Positions 8,645 to 17,408 of a stretch of DNA of 64,000 nucleotides are shown here, piece after piece; position 1 is the first letter of the stretch, and each line of letters begins with the position of its first letter. Source of the DNA: Profundibacter sp033851955 (lineage in GTDB: Bacteria > Pseudomonadota > Alphaproteobacteria > Rhodobacterales > Rhodobacteraceae); NCBI GenBank assembly GCA_033851955.1, contig JAWSVK010000007.1, positions 62,001-126,000 on the forward strand, read 5' to 3'. The notes beneath the pieces are model-generated. The model ran no database searches. It was given only the letters and a program-made list of their open reading frames with translations, and had not been told where the DNA came from. Made by a program: the position numbers and the translations under genes.

Positions 8645-9741
8645 CAGCTTTGCCCTTCACGTAGTCGTGCAAACATCTTTTCAACGGGCTTTCGCACCAT
8701 ATAGTCCAACGCGCCTGTGAACAGGATGATCATGCCTTGGATCACCAGTACAACTTCTTTGCTGATGCCGGGCATTTCCCACAGTAATTCAAACCCGCCT
8801 TGCGCCAACATGCCAAACAGCAATGCCGCTAGAATGATGCCGATGGGATGGTTGCGGCCCATCAAGGCCACGGCGATGCCGACAAATCCAGCGCCTTCAA
8901 CGAATTCTTTGATCAAGCGTTCTTGCTCTCCCATCACCACGTTGATCGACAACATCCCGGCCAGGGCTCCTGAAATGATCATCGCGATCATCGTGATCTT
9001 GAAGGCGGAAATACCGGCGTAGCTGGCGGCTTTCGGGCTTTTACCGAAGCTGCGAATGGCATAGCCAAGCCGCGTGCGCCATAGCAAGAACCAAACCAAC
9101 CATGCACAGACCAGCGCAAGAAGGAAGCTGACGTTGGCAGGGGCGGATTTGGAAAATGGTATTCCAAATGGCGCGAGCATTTCATGGATCGTCGGCAGGT
9201 GTGCGCCGGCGGGAAAGTTCGCAGTTTCAGCGTTTTGCGTGTGCGGGTTTTTCATAATGCCGTTCAGCAAAAAACCCATCACAGCCGCCGCGATATAGTT
9301 GAACATAATCGTGGTAATCACGATGTGGCTGTCACGTCGCGCTTGCAAATAGGCAGGAATCGCCGCCCAAACAGCACCGCACAGCCCGCCGCCCAAAATC
9401 GCAAATGGCAGCGCAATCGTCCAATGCGGCCAGTCAAACGCCAGCAAAACAACAGCGACGCCAACCCCGCTGATTGCGGCCTGACCCTCGCCACCGATGT
9501 TGAACATCCGCGCGTGAAAGGCCACCGCAACGGCCAGCCCCGTGAACATATAATTGGTGGCGTAATAGAGCGTATAACCGATGCCCGAGGTCGAGCCCAA
9601 AGCCCCTTTGACCATAACAGTGATTGCCTGAACGGGATCTTGGCCGATGGCCAAAACCACCAATCCCGATGCAAACAGCGCCAGACACAGGCTAATCAGA
9701 GGAATCAAAACGACGTCAGCCCATTTTGGCATCTTATCCAT
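8644..9741 (-). CDS. BMP-type ABC importer, permease 1
   Basis: Inner-membrane permease of 365 residues of the YufP/NupP-like group, pairing with the permease encoded just downstream. Family sequences include HARMFNIGGEGQAAISGVG near residue 75 and EFVEGAGFVGIAVALMGRNHPIGI in the C-terminal third. The protein begins with a hydrophobic segment (VVLIPLISLCLALFASGLVV). The gene overlaps both neighbours by a single base, typical of a stoichiometric transporter operon. The two permeases would form a heterodimeric channel energised by the ATPase encoded upstream. Confidence 0.88.
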   Translation of the reverse strand: MDKMPKWADVVLIPLISLCLALFASGLVVLAIGQDPVQAITVMVKGALGSTSGIGYTLYYATNYMFTGLAVAVAFHARMFNIGGEGQAAISGVGVAVVLLAFDWPHWTIALPFAILGGGLCGAVWAAIPAYLQARRDSHIVITTIMFNYIAAAVMGFLLNGIMKNPHTQNAETANFPAGAHLPTIHEMLAPFGIPFSKSAPANVSFLLALVCAWLVWFLLWRTRLGYAIRSFGKSPKAASYAGISAFKITMIAMIISGALAGMLSINVVMGEQERLIKEFVEGAGFVGIAVALMGRNHPIGIILAALLFGMLAQGGFELLWEMPGISKEVVLVIQGMIILFTGALDYMVRKPVEKMFARLREGQS

Positions 9742-11312
9742 CAGGTACCCCCCCCGTTGGTTTCCATACCGGCCATTAACATGCCGAGTTCTTTTTCATC
9801 CGTTTTGGCAGGGTCGCGCTCGCCCATGATGTGACCGTCAAACATCACGATGATGCGGTCGGACAGGGCTAAGATTTCTTCTAGTTCGACCGAGACCAGT
9901 AAAATGGCTTTGCCTTGATCGCGCAATTCAACAATCTGCTGGTGAATGAATTCAATAGCGCCGATGTCGACACCTCGTGTCGGTTGCCCAACCAGTAACA
10001 AATCAGGGTTGCGCTCGATCTCGCGTGCCAGCACGATTTTCTGCTGGTTGCCGCCTGAAAAATTCTTGGCCTGAAGTTTCGGGTCAGGCGGACGTACGTC
10101 AAAACGCGCAATCTTGGCCTCAGTGTCGGCACGGATCGCCGCATTGTCCATCATCAGCGCATTTTTGTTGTAGGCATCATCATTGTGATAGCCAAAGACC
10201 GCGTTTTCCCAGGCCATAAAGTCCATGATCAGTCCTTCGGACTGCCGGTCTTCGGGCACATGGGCAATGCCGCGTTGGCGGCGTGATTGTCCGTCTGAAT
10301 ATTTGCCCGTTAGATCAATTTCGTCGCCATTCAGGCGGACGGTGCCAGTGGCTTTTTGATAGCCGCCCAGCACTTCCAGCAGTTCGGTCTGCCCGTTTCC
10401 AGACACCCCCGCAATCCCAAGGATTTCGCCCGCGCGCACTTGTAAAGAAACGCCTTTAACGCGCTTAACGCCCTTGTCATCGATCACTTGCAGATTCTCA
10501 ATCTCAAGAATTGGCGCGCCAGGCGTGGCGGGTTTTTTATCAATTTGCAGCAGTACTTTGCGGCCCACCATCAACTCGGCCAGCTGTTCTGGGCTGGTGT
10601 CTTTGGTTTTCACATCAGCTGTCATTTCGCCACGGCGCATCACTGAAACCGTGTCGGTCACATCCATGATTTCGCGCAGCTTGTGGGTGATAAGGATGAT
10701 GGTTTTGCCCTGATCCCGCAGCCCAGTAAGGATGCGAAACAAATGGTCGGCTTCGGCGGGGGTTAACACGCCAGTCGGCTCGTCCAAGATCAGAATATCG
10801 GCTTGACGATACAGCGCCTTTAGGATTTCAACGCGCTGTTGGTGGCCCACGGACAGGTTCTCGACCAAGGCGTCAGGGTCGACGCTCAACTCATATTCGT
10901 CAGACAGTTCCTTGAGCAGCTTGCGGGCCTTGGCCAGCGAAGGTTTGAGCAACCCGCCGTCCTCCATGCCCAAAATAACGTTCTCAAGAACTGTGAAATT
11001 TTCGACCAATTTAAAGTGTTGGTGCACCATGCCAATACCGGCGGCAATCGCGGCGGAGGAATCGGGAATGTGTGTTTTAACACCACCGATAAACACCTCG
11101 CCTGCGTCAGCTTTGTAAAACCCGTAAAGGATCGACATCAGCGTTGATTTACCGGCGCCGTTTTCGCCTACGATCCCGTGGATCGAGCCGCGCGCAACAC
11201 AAAGCGAGATGTCTTTGTTTGCCTGCACTGGCCCGAAAGCCTTGGAAATGCCAACAAGTTCGATCGCTGGAGCGGCAGTTCCCTGCCGCTCCTGTAGGTG
11301 TTCAACAGCCAT
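9741..11312 (-). CDS. BMP-type ABC importer, duplicated ATP-binding protein
   Basis: Cytoplasmic ATPase of 523 residues with two fused ABC domains, as in ribose and nucleoside importers. The first domain has Walker A GENGAGKST near residue 50, signature LSVGHQQRVEIL and Walker B ILILDEPT. The second has a degenerate Walker A (GVSGNGQTELL, lacking the Lys) and signature FSGGNQQKIVLAREI. This asymmetry is normal for the family. The gene lies six bases after the stop of the binding-protein gene. It energises the two downstream permeases. The ligand is probably a nucleoside, by family. Confidence 0.9.
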   Translation of the reverse strand: MAVEHLQERQGTAAPAIELVGISKAFGPVQANKDISLCVARGSIHGIVGENGAGKSTLMSILYGFYKADAGEVFIGGVKTHIPDSSAAIAAGIGMVHQHFKLVENFTVLENVILGMEDGGLLKPSLAKARKLLKELSDEYELSVDPDALVENLSVGHQQRVEILKALYRQADILILDEPTGVLTPAEADHLFRILTGLRDQGKTIILITHKLREIMDVTDTVSVMRRGEMTADVKTKDTSPEQLAELMVGRKVLLQIDKKPATPGAPILEIENLQVIDDKGVKRVKGVSLQVRAGEILGIAGVSGNGQTELLEVLGGYQKATGTVRLNGDEIDLTGKYSDGQSRRQRGIAHVPEDRQSEGLIMDFMAWENAVFGYHNDDAYNKNALMMDNAAIRADTEAKIARFDVRPPDPKLQAKNFSGGNQQKIVLAREIERNPDLLLVGQPTRGVDIGAIEFIHQQIVELRDQGKAILLVSVELEEILALSDRIIVMFDGHIMGERDPAKTDEKELGMLMAGMETNGGGT

Positions 11313-11318
11313 CAGTGC

Positions 11319-12308
11319 TTATTTCACTGGGCAGGTGTTGTCGGACATATAGTCGTGAACAACGATGTCACCCGCAATGATTTTTGCTTTGGCAGCGTCA
11401 ACAGCGGCCAGCATTTCTGCATTGACCAAATCTTTGTTGTTGTCGTCCAGCGCGTAATCGATCCCGCCTTCGGCCAGACCTTGAACGCTAAAGCCGTTGG
11501 ACAGATTTTCACCAGCCGTAAAGGCATTGTAAACAGCCACATCAACGCGTTTCAACATGGATGTCAGAACTTTACCTGGGTGCAGGTAGTTCTGGTTGGA
11601 ATCAACACCGATTGACAAGATGCCTTCGTCCGCCGCTGTTTGAAGCACGCCCAAACCGGTGGAGCCAGCCGCTGCATAAACAACGTCAGCACCTTGCGAG
11701 ATTTGTGCTTTGGTCAGTTCGCCGCCTTTAACCGGATCATTCCAAGCAGCAGGTGTTGTGCCCGTCATGTTTTGGATCACAGTAGCGTCCGCGTTCACAG
11801 CTTTAACGCCCTGAACATAGCCACAAGCGAATTTTTGGATCAATGGAATGTCCATGCCACCAACAAATCCAACAGTGCCGGATTTAGACGCCATAGCGGC
11901 CATCATGCCAACCAGGTACGAGCCTTCTTGTTCTTTAAAGACAACGGACTGAACGTTTGGCTGATCAACGACCATGTCGATGATTGCGAACCGTGTGTCA
12001 GGGAAATCAGCGGCTACCGCTTCGAGTGAAGACGCAAACGCGAAACCAGTCATGACGACGGGGTTAAAGCCACCTTCGGCAAAACGGCGCAGAGCCTGTT
12101 CACGCTGTGCTTCTGAAGTCAGCTCGATCTCGCGGAACGAACCGCCAGTTTCTTCGGCCCAACGTGTCGCGCCCGCAAAGGCGGCTTCGTTGAAGGATTT
12201 GTCGAACTTGCCACCTAGATCAAAGATGATGGCTGGGTCAGCGGCGGCGACGCCTGCTGTAAGGGCAAGTGTAGCAGTTGCACCTAGGAATTTCTGTATA
12301 AGAGTCAT
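11319..12308 (-). CDS. BMP family periplasmic substrate-binding protein
   Basis: First gene of the importer operon, 329 residues. It has a cleavable signal peptide (FLGATATLALTAGVAAADP). The mature part shows BMP/PnrA-family sequences: FDLGGKFDKSFNEAAFAGA, GFAFASSLEAVA, VGFVGGMDIPLIQKFACGY and YAAAGSTGLGVLQ. Members bind nucleosides such as inosine, adenosine or guanosine. There is no lipobox cysteine, so the protein is probably soluble in the periplasm. The start has GGGAG upstream. The 190-base leader between this gene and rimI presumably carries the operon promoter, but I could not define one convincingly. Confidence 0.9.
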   Translation of the reverse strand: MTLIQKFLGATATLALTAGVAAADPAIIFDLGGKFDKSFNEAAFAGATRWAEETGGSFREIELTSEAQREQALRRFAEGGFNPVVMTGFAFASSLEAVAADFPDTRFAIIDMVVDQPNVQSVVFKEQEGSYLVGMMAAMASKSGTVGFVGGMDIPLIQKFACGYVQGVKAVNADATVIQNMTGTTPAAWNDPVKGGELTKAQISQGADVVYAAAGSTGLGVLQTAADEGILSIGVDSNQNYLHPGKVLTSMLKRVDVAVYNAFTAGENLSNGFSVQGLAEGGIDYALDDNNKDLVNAEMLAAVDAAKAKIIAGDIVVHDYMSDNTCPVK

Positions 12309-12499
12309 GTTATATCTCCCGATTTATTGTTTTTGGGTTGCCGCCGGAATGGGGCAAAACCCAAGTAAGCGAGCAGATCGTTAAAAGATCATTCATGATT
12401 AAGCCCGCAGGGAGAGGGTCTGGTCAATAGCTTTTTACCATTTGGTCGCATAATCGCATAGATTCAGCTGGAGAGGCCATTTGAGTTCCAATTTGAGGC

Positions 12500-12913
12500 T
12501 CAAATCAGGGGTTTACGCATAACTATAGCAGCGATTTTTGGGCCTGTTGGCGGGGTATAGTAGGCGGGACGGCGGCCAGATTCGGCGTATCCGGCAGAGT
12601 CATACAGGGAGCGTGCCGCAGCGTTAACTTGCGAAACTTCAAGGAAAGATTGGGTCGCGCCCAGCCGAATTGATTCAGTTTCAAATCCAGCGAGTAAAGC
12701 CCGCCCGTGGCCCTGTCTTTGGTGGGTAGGATCGACAGCGAGCGTCAGCAATTCTACCTCGCCGATGATCTCACGGCCCAGAGCAAAACCAACATCCGTG
12801 GAGTGTAGAAAAACACCCTTGGAGGTCAGGAGTGAGGCAAATTCATGCGTCGCCCAAGGGCGCGGCGTTTCAAAGCAAAGCGCATGGAGTGAGGCAAGCG
12901 CGTCAGGGGTCAT
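12500..12913 (-). CDS. rimI: GNAT acetyltransferase, RimI-like
   Basis: 137-residue GNAT-fold enzyme expected to acetylate the N-terminal alanine of ribosomal protein S18. The acetyl-CoA-binding motif is visible as QRQGHGRALLAGF near residue 67, followed by the FLEVSQVNAAARSLYDSAGY block characteristic of RimI. The start codon overlaps the tsaB stop codon (ATGA), and the rimI-tsaB pairing is widespread in bacteria, which supports the name. The target specificity of RimI homologues outside enterobacteria is not always confirmed. Confidence 0.85.
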   Translation of the reverse strand: MTPDALASLHALCFETPRPWATHEFASLLTSKGVFLHSTDVGFALGREIIGEVELLTLAVDPTHQRQGHGRALLAGFETESIRLGATQSFLEVSQVNAAARSLYDSAGYAESGRRPAYYTPPTGPKIAAIVMRKPLI

Positions 12914-13506
12914 GGCAGGATGACAGGGGCCGGGTCACGCGGTGGGGCCGCGTCAGGTGCTCGCACGTATAGTGGGGCAGGGCGTGGCTGCTTTGGGTCA
13001 AGGTGGCGGATGGCGGTGATGTGCGCGATTGCCGTGGCGTTGACTGTTTCGCTCGGGCCAATGGTGTTCGTGCTGGTTATTTCAGATCTTGGAATGACCA
13101 AGGGTTGGCCGGCGGATGCTTCGGTCAACTCTTGGACAAACACTTGCTCACGCCGAGCGTCAATCAACGACAAAACGGGGCGTGCGATGCCAAGGGCTTG
13201 CGCCTCAAAACTGGACACGCCGATTGCCGGAATGCCCAGCGACAAAGCCAGCCCACGGGCAGCGGACACCGAAATACGGATGCCGGTGAAATTACCAGGC
13301 CCAATGCCAACGCCGATGGCGTTCAGATCGGCCCATGTGACATCCGCCTCGCGCAGCACGTCTTCTAACAATGGGAACAGACGTTCAGCTTGGCCTTTTT
13401 GCATCGGCTCGGTCTTTTGTGCCAAAACCGTATCACCAGACAGCAAAGCGGCCGCGCAATGCGCGACCGATGTATCAAATGCTAATATCAGTGGTTTAGG
13501 CCCCAA
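12910..13506 (-). CDS. tsaB: tRNA threonylcarbamoyladenosine synthesis subunit TsaB
   Basis: Partner and dimerisation subunit of TsaD in the synthesis of t6A at position 37 of ANN-decoding tRNAs. 198 residues with the ASKHA start ILAFDTSVAHCAAALL and the family block GVGIGPGNFTGIRISVSAARGLAL at about 65-88. No ATG is available near the beginning. The frame opens with TTG at 13506, preceded by GAGG nine bases upstream, so a TTG start is most likely. It overlaps the upstream NifU gene by 11 bases and the downstream rimI by four bases. The three genes look like one transcription unit. Confidence 0.9.
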   Translation of the reverse strand: MGPKPLILAFDTSVAHCAAALLSGDTVLAQKTEPMQKGQAERLFPLLEDVLREADVTWADLNAIGVGIGPGNFTGIRISVSAARGLALSLGIPAIGVSSFEAQALGIARPVLSLIDARREQVFVQELTEASAGQPLVIPRSEITSTNTIGPSETVNATAIAHITAIRHLDPKQPRPAPLYVRAPDAAPPRDPAPVILP

Positions 13507-14056
13507 CCGCCCGTACCTCGGTAACTTCGGGGATGTAATGGCGCAGCAGATTTTCGATGCCCATTTTCAGGGTCACGGTTGAGGATGGGCAGCCTGCACA
13601 GGCGCCTTGCATGTGCAGGTAAACAACGCCAGCTTCAAAGCCATGGAACGTTATATCGCCGCCATCTTGCGCCACTGCAGGGCGCACGCGGGTGTCGAGC
13701 AATTCTTTGATCTGAGTGACGATCACTTCGTCTTCGCCAGTGTGTTCGGCGTGACCAGCGCTTTCCGCTTCGCCAATCAGAACGTCATCGCCTGATTGGT
13801 AATGCTCCATGATCGCGCCCAAAATTGCGGGTTTGATGTGTTCCCACGCGATGTCGTCACCCTTGGTGACCGTGATGAAATCCGTACCTAAGAACACGCC
13901 ATAAATACCGCCAGCCGCAAAAATCCGCTGGGCCAATGGTGACTTGCCAGCGACATCGGCCGTTGGAAAATCAGCCGTGCCTTTACCGAGCACGCTTTGG
14001 CCTGGCAGAAATTTCAAGGTCGCGGGGTTTGGGGTCGATTCTGTCTGGATAAACAT
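13496..14056 (-). CDS. NifU family Fe-S scaffold/carrier (NfuA-like)
   Basis: 186-residue Fe-S cluster assembly protein. The N-terminal Nfu_N domain begins MFIQTESTPNPATLKFLPG. The C-terminal NifU domain carries the cluster-binding CxxC in MQGACAGCPSSTVTLKMG near residue 157. It would receive and deliver 4Fe-4S clusters to client enzymes. The ATG at 14056 is preferred, because the family always begins at this point and AAGGTG lies upstream. The open frame extends back to 14113 without family similarity. It leads the NifU-tsaB-rimI unit. Confidence 0.9.
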   Translation of the reverse strand: MFIQTESTPNPATLKFLPGQSVLGKGTADFPTADVAGKSPLAQRIFAAGGIYGVFLGTDFITVTKGDDIAWEHIKPAILGAIMEHYQSGDDVLIGEAESAGHAEHTGEDEVIVTQIKELLDTRVRPAVAQDGGDITFHGFEAGVVYLHMQGACAGCPSSTVTLKMGIENLLRHYIPEVTEVRAVGA

Positions 14057-14168
14057 TTGGCACACCTTTTTGGTCAGGATTAGAGATATGCGCCTGAATA
14101 GGCGAACTGTCAAGGTTTGGAATGGTTCTAAAGGTCCCCGATTTGCCGCAGGGTCGTCGATGCGCAGA

Positions 14169-14206
14169 GCGAAGAAAGCTGCAAGGCTTGATGAGCGTCT
14201 GTATTA
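14169..14206 (-). repeat. Three-copy intergenic element, copy 2
   Basis: Matches copy 1 (5866-5903) at 30 of 38 positions. As there, the minus-strand reading begins exactly at the TAA stop codon of a gene (the universal stress gene) and continues through CGCTCATCAAGCC, a small hairpin and TTCTTCGC. In both copies the frame after the stop would encode a similar peptide (RSS-x-L-x-AFFA-x-R), a by-product of the DNA similarity. Confidence 0.6.
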
Positions 14207-14659
14207 AGTGATTGCCTCAAGTCGCTCTTTTGACATCTCACCCGGCACGATAGTGACCGGAATCGGAAAGTTGGCAAGCGATTTCATCAGCTTTGTGATC
14301 AGCGGACCCGGGCCTTTTTTACCGGTCCCTGCGCCCAACACCAGCACCCCGATGTCCTCGTCATCAGCCACCTGCGCCAAAATCTCGTTCACGGCCTCGC
14401 CCTCACGGATTACCAGTTCGGGGTCAATCCCCTGACGGTCTCGCATCCATTTGGCAAAAACCTCGAAATGAACCTCGATCCGCTCGCGAGTTTCTTCGCG
14501 CATAATGTCACTAATGCCGATCCAGTGGTTAAATTCTTCCGGCGGTATGATTGACAAAACCTCAACCCCGCCGCCCGACTTTTTAGCCCGCATAGCGGCA
14601 AAACGCATTGCGTTCAGACATTCACGGCTGTCATCCAGCACCACTAGAAATTTACGCAT
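14204..14659 (-). CDS. Universal stress protein, UspA family
   Basis: Small cytoplasmic protein of 151 residues. It starts MRKFLVVLDDSRECLNAMRFA, the beta-alpha start of the Usp fold. It ends with the nucleotide-binding pattern VLGAGTGKKGPGPLITKLM then PIPVTIVPG, matching the G-2x-G-9x-G(S/T)-type ATP-binding motif. Such proteins modulate survival under stress. Partners are unknown. Its stop codon forms the beginning of a repeated intergenic element. A short intergenic gap separates it from ilvE, which lies upstream on the same strand. Confidence 0.85.
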   Translation of the reverse strand: MRKFLVVLDDSRECLNAMRFAAMRAKKSGGGVEVLSIIPPEEFNHWIGISDIMREETRERIEVHFEVFAKWMRDRQGIDPELVIREGEAVNEILAQVADDEDIGVLVLGAGTGKKGPGPLITKLMKSLANFPIPVTIVPGEMSKERLEAIT

Positions 14660-14715
14660 GTGTGTTCTCCTCGACGCTCATGATGCCGTTGTTCGCGCAT
14701 CAAAGCAAGAGGAAC

Positions 14716-15579
14716 TCATGCGTCGGAATGTGCCCAATCCCAATAAGTTTCGCGGGCGCGTTTGGTCAATGGGCCCATCTGATAATGGGTGCCGTCAAAT
14801 TCGCTGATAGGCGTGACTTTGGAAAAGTTGCCTGACAGAAACACTTCATCAGCCCCGTGAAAATCGTCGAACGTCAGGATGGTTTCATGCACTTTTACCC
14901 CATCACCGCGCAGGTTTTCAATGTGGCGGGCTCGGGTGATCCCCGCCAAAAACGTATTGTTGGCAATCGGTGTGAACAGCTCGCCATCCTTGGCCATGAA
15001 CACATTGGCCGAGGCCGTTTCCGCCACGTTGCCCATAATGTCAGCCACCAATGCGTTGCCAAATCCCTTGGCGCGGGCTTCGGCCAACATGCGGGCGTTG
15101 TTCGGGTAAAGACAGCCCGCTTTGGCGTTGGTGACGTTGTCTTCTAGCACGGGCCGGCGAAACCGCGTGGTGGTCAATGTTGACGCATCCGTCGCAGCGC
15201 CCATGGGCGTTTCCTCAAGCGAAATAGCAAAGCCCGTCGAGCCTTCTTTTGGCACGATCCCCAGATCGCCGCCTTCGATTGCCCAATACATTGGTCGGAT
15301 GTAAATCGCCGAAGATTTAGAGTAGGCGGCCAGCCCCTCCCAGATAATCTGCACCATGTCGTCTGTTGAAACTGTCGGAGTGATCATTAGCGCGGCAGCA
15401 GACCGATTGACGCGCGCGCAGTGGGCGTGCAAATCCGGCGCAATGCCCTCGAAATACCGCGCACCGTCAAACACGGTGGAGCCAAGCCATGAACCGTGAT
15501 CAGCCGCTTTCATCACTGATACATCGCCATTATGCCATGTGCCGTTAAAATACGTGCGGATGTTGGTGCCCATTGCCAT
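14716..15579 (-). CDS. ilvE: Branched-chain amino acid aminotransferase
   Basis: PLP-dependent class IV aminotransferase of 287 residues that would interconvert valine, leucine or isoleucine with their 2-oxo acids. The PLP-binding lysine is K153 in VTNAKAGCLYPNN. Other family features are the early FDGARYFEG block and NVFMAKDGELFTPIANNTFLAGITR. The ATG at 15579 has GGGAGG eight bases upstream. Related class IV enzymes (D-amino acid aminotransferase) are the alternative, but length and motifs favour IlvE-type. It stands as a single gene upstream of usp on the same strand. Confidence 0.88.
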   Translation of the reverse strand: MAMGTNIRTYFNGTWHNGDVSVMKAADHGSWLGSTVFDGARYFEGIAPDLHAHCARVNRSAAALMITPTVSTDDMVQIIWEGLAAYSKSSAIYIRPMYWAIEGGDLGIVPKEGSTGFAISLEETPMGAATDASTLTTTRFRRPVLEDNVTNAKAGCLYPNNARMLAEARAKGFGNALVADIMGNVAETASANVFMAKDGELFTPIANNTFLAGITRARHIENLRGDGVKVHETILTFDDFHGADEVFLSGNFSKVTPISEFDGTHYQMGPLTKRARETYWDWAHSDA

Positions 15580-15668
15580 GATACTGACCTCCCATTTGGT
15601 TAAAAAAGAGCGTATCGGAGAGATAGGTCACAAGTCCAGACGTAAATTTTTGGCAGACGCGTCATGTT

Positions 15669-16034
15669 TCACCCGTCCGGAAGATTCACCCGAATGCGGT
15701 GCCCATCAAGGTCCAATGCAACAAAGGTCAGCCCGAATGCCGCTGCGTGCAAATCCTGCTCAATCGTGACGCCCAGTTTGACCCACGCCGCGTGTAGGCC
15801 TTTGATCACATCCTCATTCTCGACTTGAAAGGCCAACTCGGACCGATGTCCCATCCCGTCCGACACAAAATCCGTTGCATTTGTAGACCACAGGCCAAGA
15901 ACCATACCACTATCAAGTGTGAAACATTGGTACGTCGGGAAGCCTTCTGGACTGCGCCCAAGGAGTTGCGCGTAGAATGTTGCACTGACCACCGGGTCAG
16001 ATACGTAGAGGATAAAGAGGTTAGGAGAGAGCAT
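15669..16034 (-). CDS. VOC (glyoxalase/bleomycin resistance) family protein
   Basis: 121-residue protein with the vicinal-oxygen-chelate fold: a start NLFILYVSDPVVSATFYAQLLG, a middle strand HRSELAFQV and the closing DLDGHRIRV. Such proteins include lyases, dioxygenases and drug-binding proteins. The substrate is not predictable. The ATG at 16034 is chosen because AAGGA precedes it by eight bases and the fold begins immediately after. The upstream extension to 16142 has no family similarity. It is divergent from the DJ-1/PfpI gene, with about 120 bases between starts that must hold both promoters. Confidence 0.8.
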   Translation of the reverse strand: MLSPNLFILYVSDPVVSATFYAQLLGRSPEGFPTYQCFTLDSGMVLGLWSTNATDFVSDGMGHRSELAFQVENEDVIKGLHAAWVKLGVTIEQDLHAAAFGLTFVALDLDGHRIRVNLPDG

Positions 16035-16157
16035 CGAGGCATCCTTGTTTGGGTGCGAAATTGACACTAGCTGGGAGGACTGCCAAAAAATGGCAGCATG
16101 GTCGCCCAATCTGAGCCGGTCGGCAAAGTTTTTCAGTCCCACAAAAGGACCGCCTTA

Positions 16158-16838
16158 ATGCAAATCGGTTTGCTTCTCTTTCCCAATCTGACCCAACTTG
16201 ACCTTACGGGCCCCCTTGAGGTTTTCACACGGATGCCAGATTCTGCTGTATATCTGGTTTGGAAAACCCTTGATCCGGTTACCGCGGATCGGGGCCTGCG
16301 CATGCTGCCATCTCACACGTTTGAAACCGCGCCGCAACTTGACTTGATCTGCGTGCCGGGTGGGCCAGGGCAGATCGAACTAATGTCCGATGTCGAAACA
16401 CTGGGATACCTGCGCAAGGTTGCGGACGACTGTAAGTGGGTCACCTCGGTTTGTACGGGTTCATTGGTGCTGGCGGCAGCAGGATTGCTGAACGGGTATC
16501 GCGCAACATCCCACTGGTCGTCGATTGATCAACTCTCGCTGTTTGGGGCCACGCCAGTATCTGAAAGGGTCGTGCGTGATCGCAACAGGATCACTGGCGC
16601 TGGTGTCACATCCGGCATAGATTTCGCTCTAACCGTTGCGGCGGAAATCTATGGCGAGCAGACCGCCAAAGAAATCCAACTCGGAATTGAATATGACCCC
16701 GCACCACCGTTCAATTCTGGATCACCTGCGACGGCAGACGCAGATGTGGTGCAACGAACCAACGACCAAATTGCCCCTTTCATCGAAAGACGTCGCGTGG
16801 CCTCTGAGGTGGCTGCGCGGGCCTTGGCGCAAAAATAG
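16158..16838 (+). CDS. DJ-1/PfpI family protein, isonitrile-hydratase-like
   Basis: 226-residue protein with the class I glutamine-amidotransferase-like fold. The nucleophile cysteine sits in the elbow SVCTGSLVLAAAGLL near residue 99. The acidic residue D15 lies in QLDLTGPLEVF, as in isonitrile hydratase (InhA) of Pseudomonas. CVPGGPGQIELM and GAGVTSGIDFALTV also fit that group. It could hydrate isonitriles to formamides or have another DJ-1-type role. Start at 16158 because AAAGGA precedes it. The AraC-type regulatory domain often fused to such domains is absent. It is divergent from the VOC gene. Confidence 0.8.
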   Translation: MQIGLLLFPNLTQLDLTGPLEVFTRMPDSAVYLVWKTLDPVTADRGLRMLPSHTFETAPQLDLICVPGGPGQIELMSDVETLGYLRKVADDCKWVTSVCTGSLVLAAAGLLNGYRATSHWSSIDQLSLFGATPVSERVVRDRNRITGAGVTSGIDFALTVAAEIYGEQTAKEIQLGIEYDPAPPFNSGSPATADADVVQRTNDQIAPFIERRRVASEVAARALAQK

Positions 16839-17009
16839 CAGTTTTGCACAAAGCCCCAATATTCAGATTTGAAATTGCCATTTGGCGTTAAGGATCAAAT
16901 CTTGCAACGATTGGGTCTCGGACTGTCGCATGTGTTGCGATAGCGCGATTGCTCTGCCATCATGCGGATATATCCAAATATAAATCATTCATATAAAGGT
17001 GAGCCCCGC

Positions 17010-17348
17010 ATGTCCTATCCAGATTTCATAAATGAATTCCCCGGTATCGACGCCCCATTTTCAGAAGATGTTGTCAAAATCGCGGCCGTGCGATCAGACG
17101 CGGGCTTGGTGCTGTTCTTTACATTCTTGCAGGAAATGGTGCTGCCGCCACATTCACACGGCGCGCAATGGGGCACGGTTATTGAGGGCGAGATTGAATT
17201 CACCATCGGCGATGTGACAAAGACCTATAAAGCAGGTGACAGCTATTCCATCGCGGCAGGCGTAGAACATAGCGCAGTGATCAAGGCCGGCTCACGGGTC
17301 ATCGATGTGTTTGAAGAAGCAGATCGCTACGCACTTAAGGAACGGTAG
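17010..17348 (+). CDS. Small cupin-domain protein
   Basis: 112-residue single-domain cupin. Motif 1 is visible as PPHSHGAQWGTVIEGEIEFTIG (quoted here in two parts: PPHSHGAQWG and EGEIEFTIG) near residues 47-68, and motif 2 as GVEHSAVIKAG near residue 88. The two histidines of motif 1 and that of motif 2 could bind a metal. Function ranges from enzymes to ligand binding and cannot be told from sequence. The start at 17010 has AAAGGTGAG upstream. It is a single gene, convergent with the next one. Confidence 0.8.
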   Translation: MSYPDFINEFPGIDAPFSEDVVKIAAVRSDAGLVLFFTFLQEMVLPPHSHGAQWGTVIEGEIEFTIGDVTKTYKAGDSYSIAAGVEHSAVIKAGSRVIDVFEEADRYALKER

Positions 17349-17375
17349 GCGTTTGCTGCCCGTCGACCTTGCTGA

Positions 17376-17389
17376 AGCCGTGATCGGCT
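17376..17389. other. Small hairpin between convergent genes
   Basis: AGCCG-TGAT-CGGCT forms a five-base stem with a four-base loop in the 60-base gap between the cupin gene and the convergent unknown gene. It may contribute to termination on both strands, but there is no T-run, so the call is weak. Confidence 0.25.
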
Positions 17390-17408
17390 GAAGGAACAAT
17401 AGACGCGT

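Noticed and set aside
12309..12499. Purine riboswitch or defined promoter in the leader of the BMP operon
   Set aside because: I see no conserved riboswitch core. A TTGACC/TAATCA pair has 20-base spacing, too long for a convincing promoter.
13944..14207. Plus-strand open frame ending in AKKAARLDERLY
   Set aside because: It runs antisense through the start of the NifU gene. The similar peptide near 5868 results from the repeated DNA element, not from a gene.
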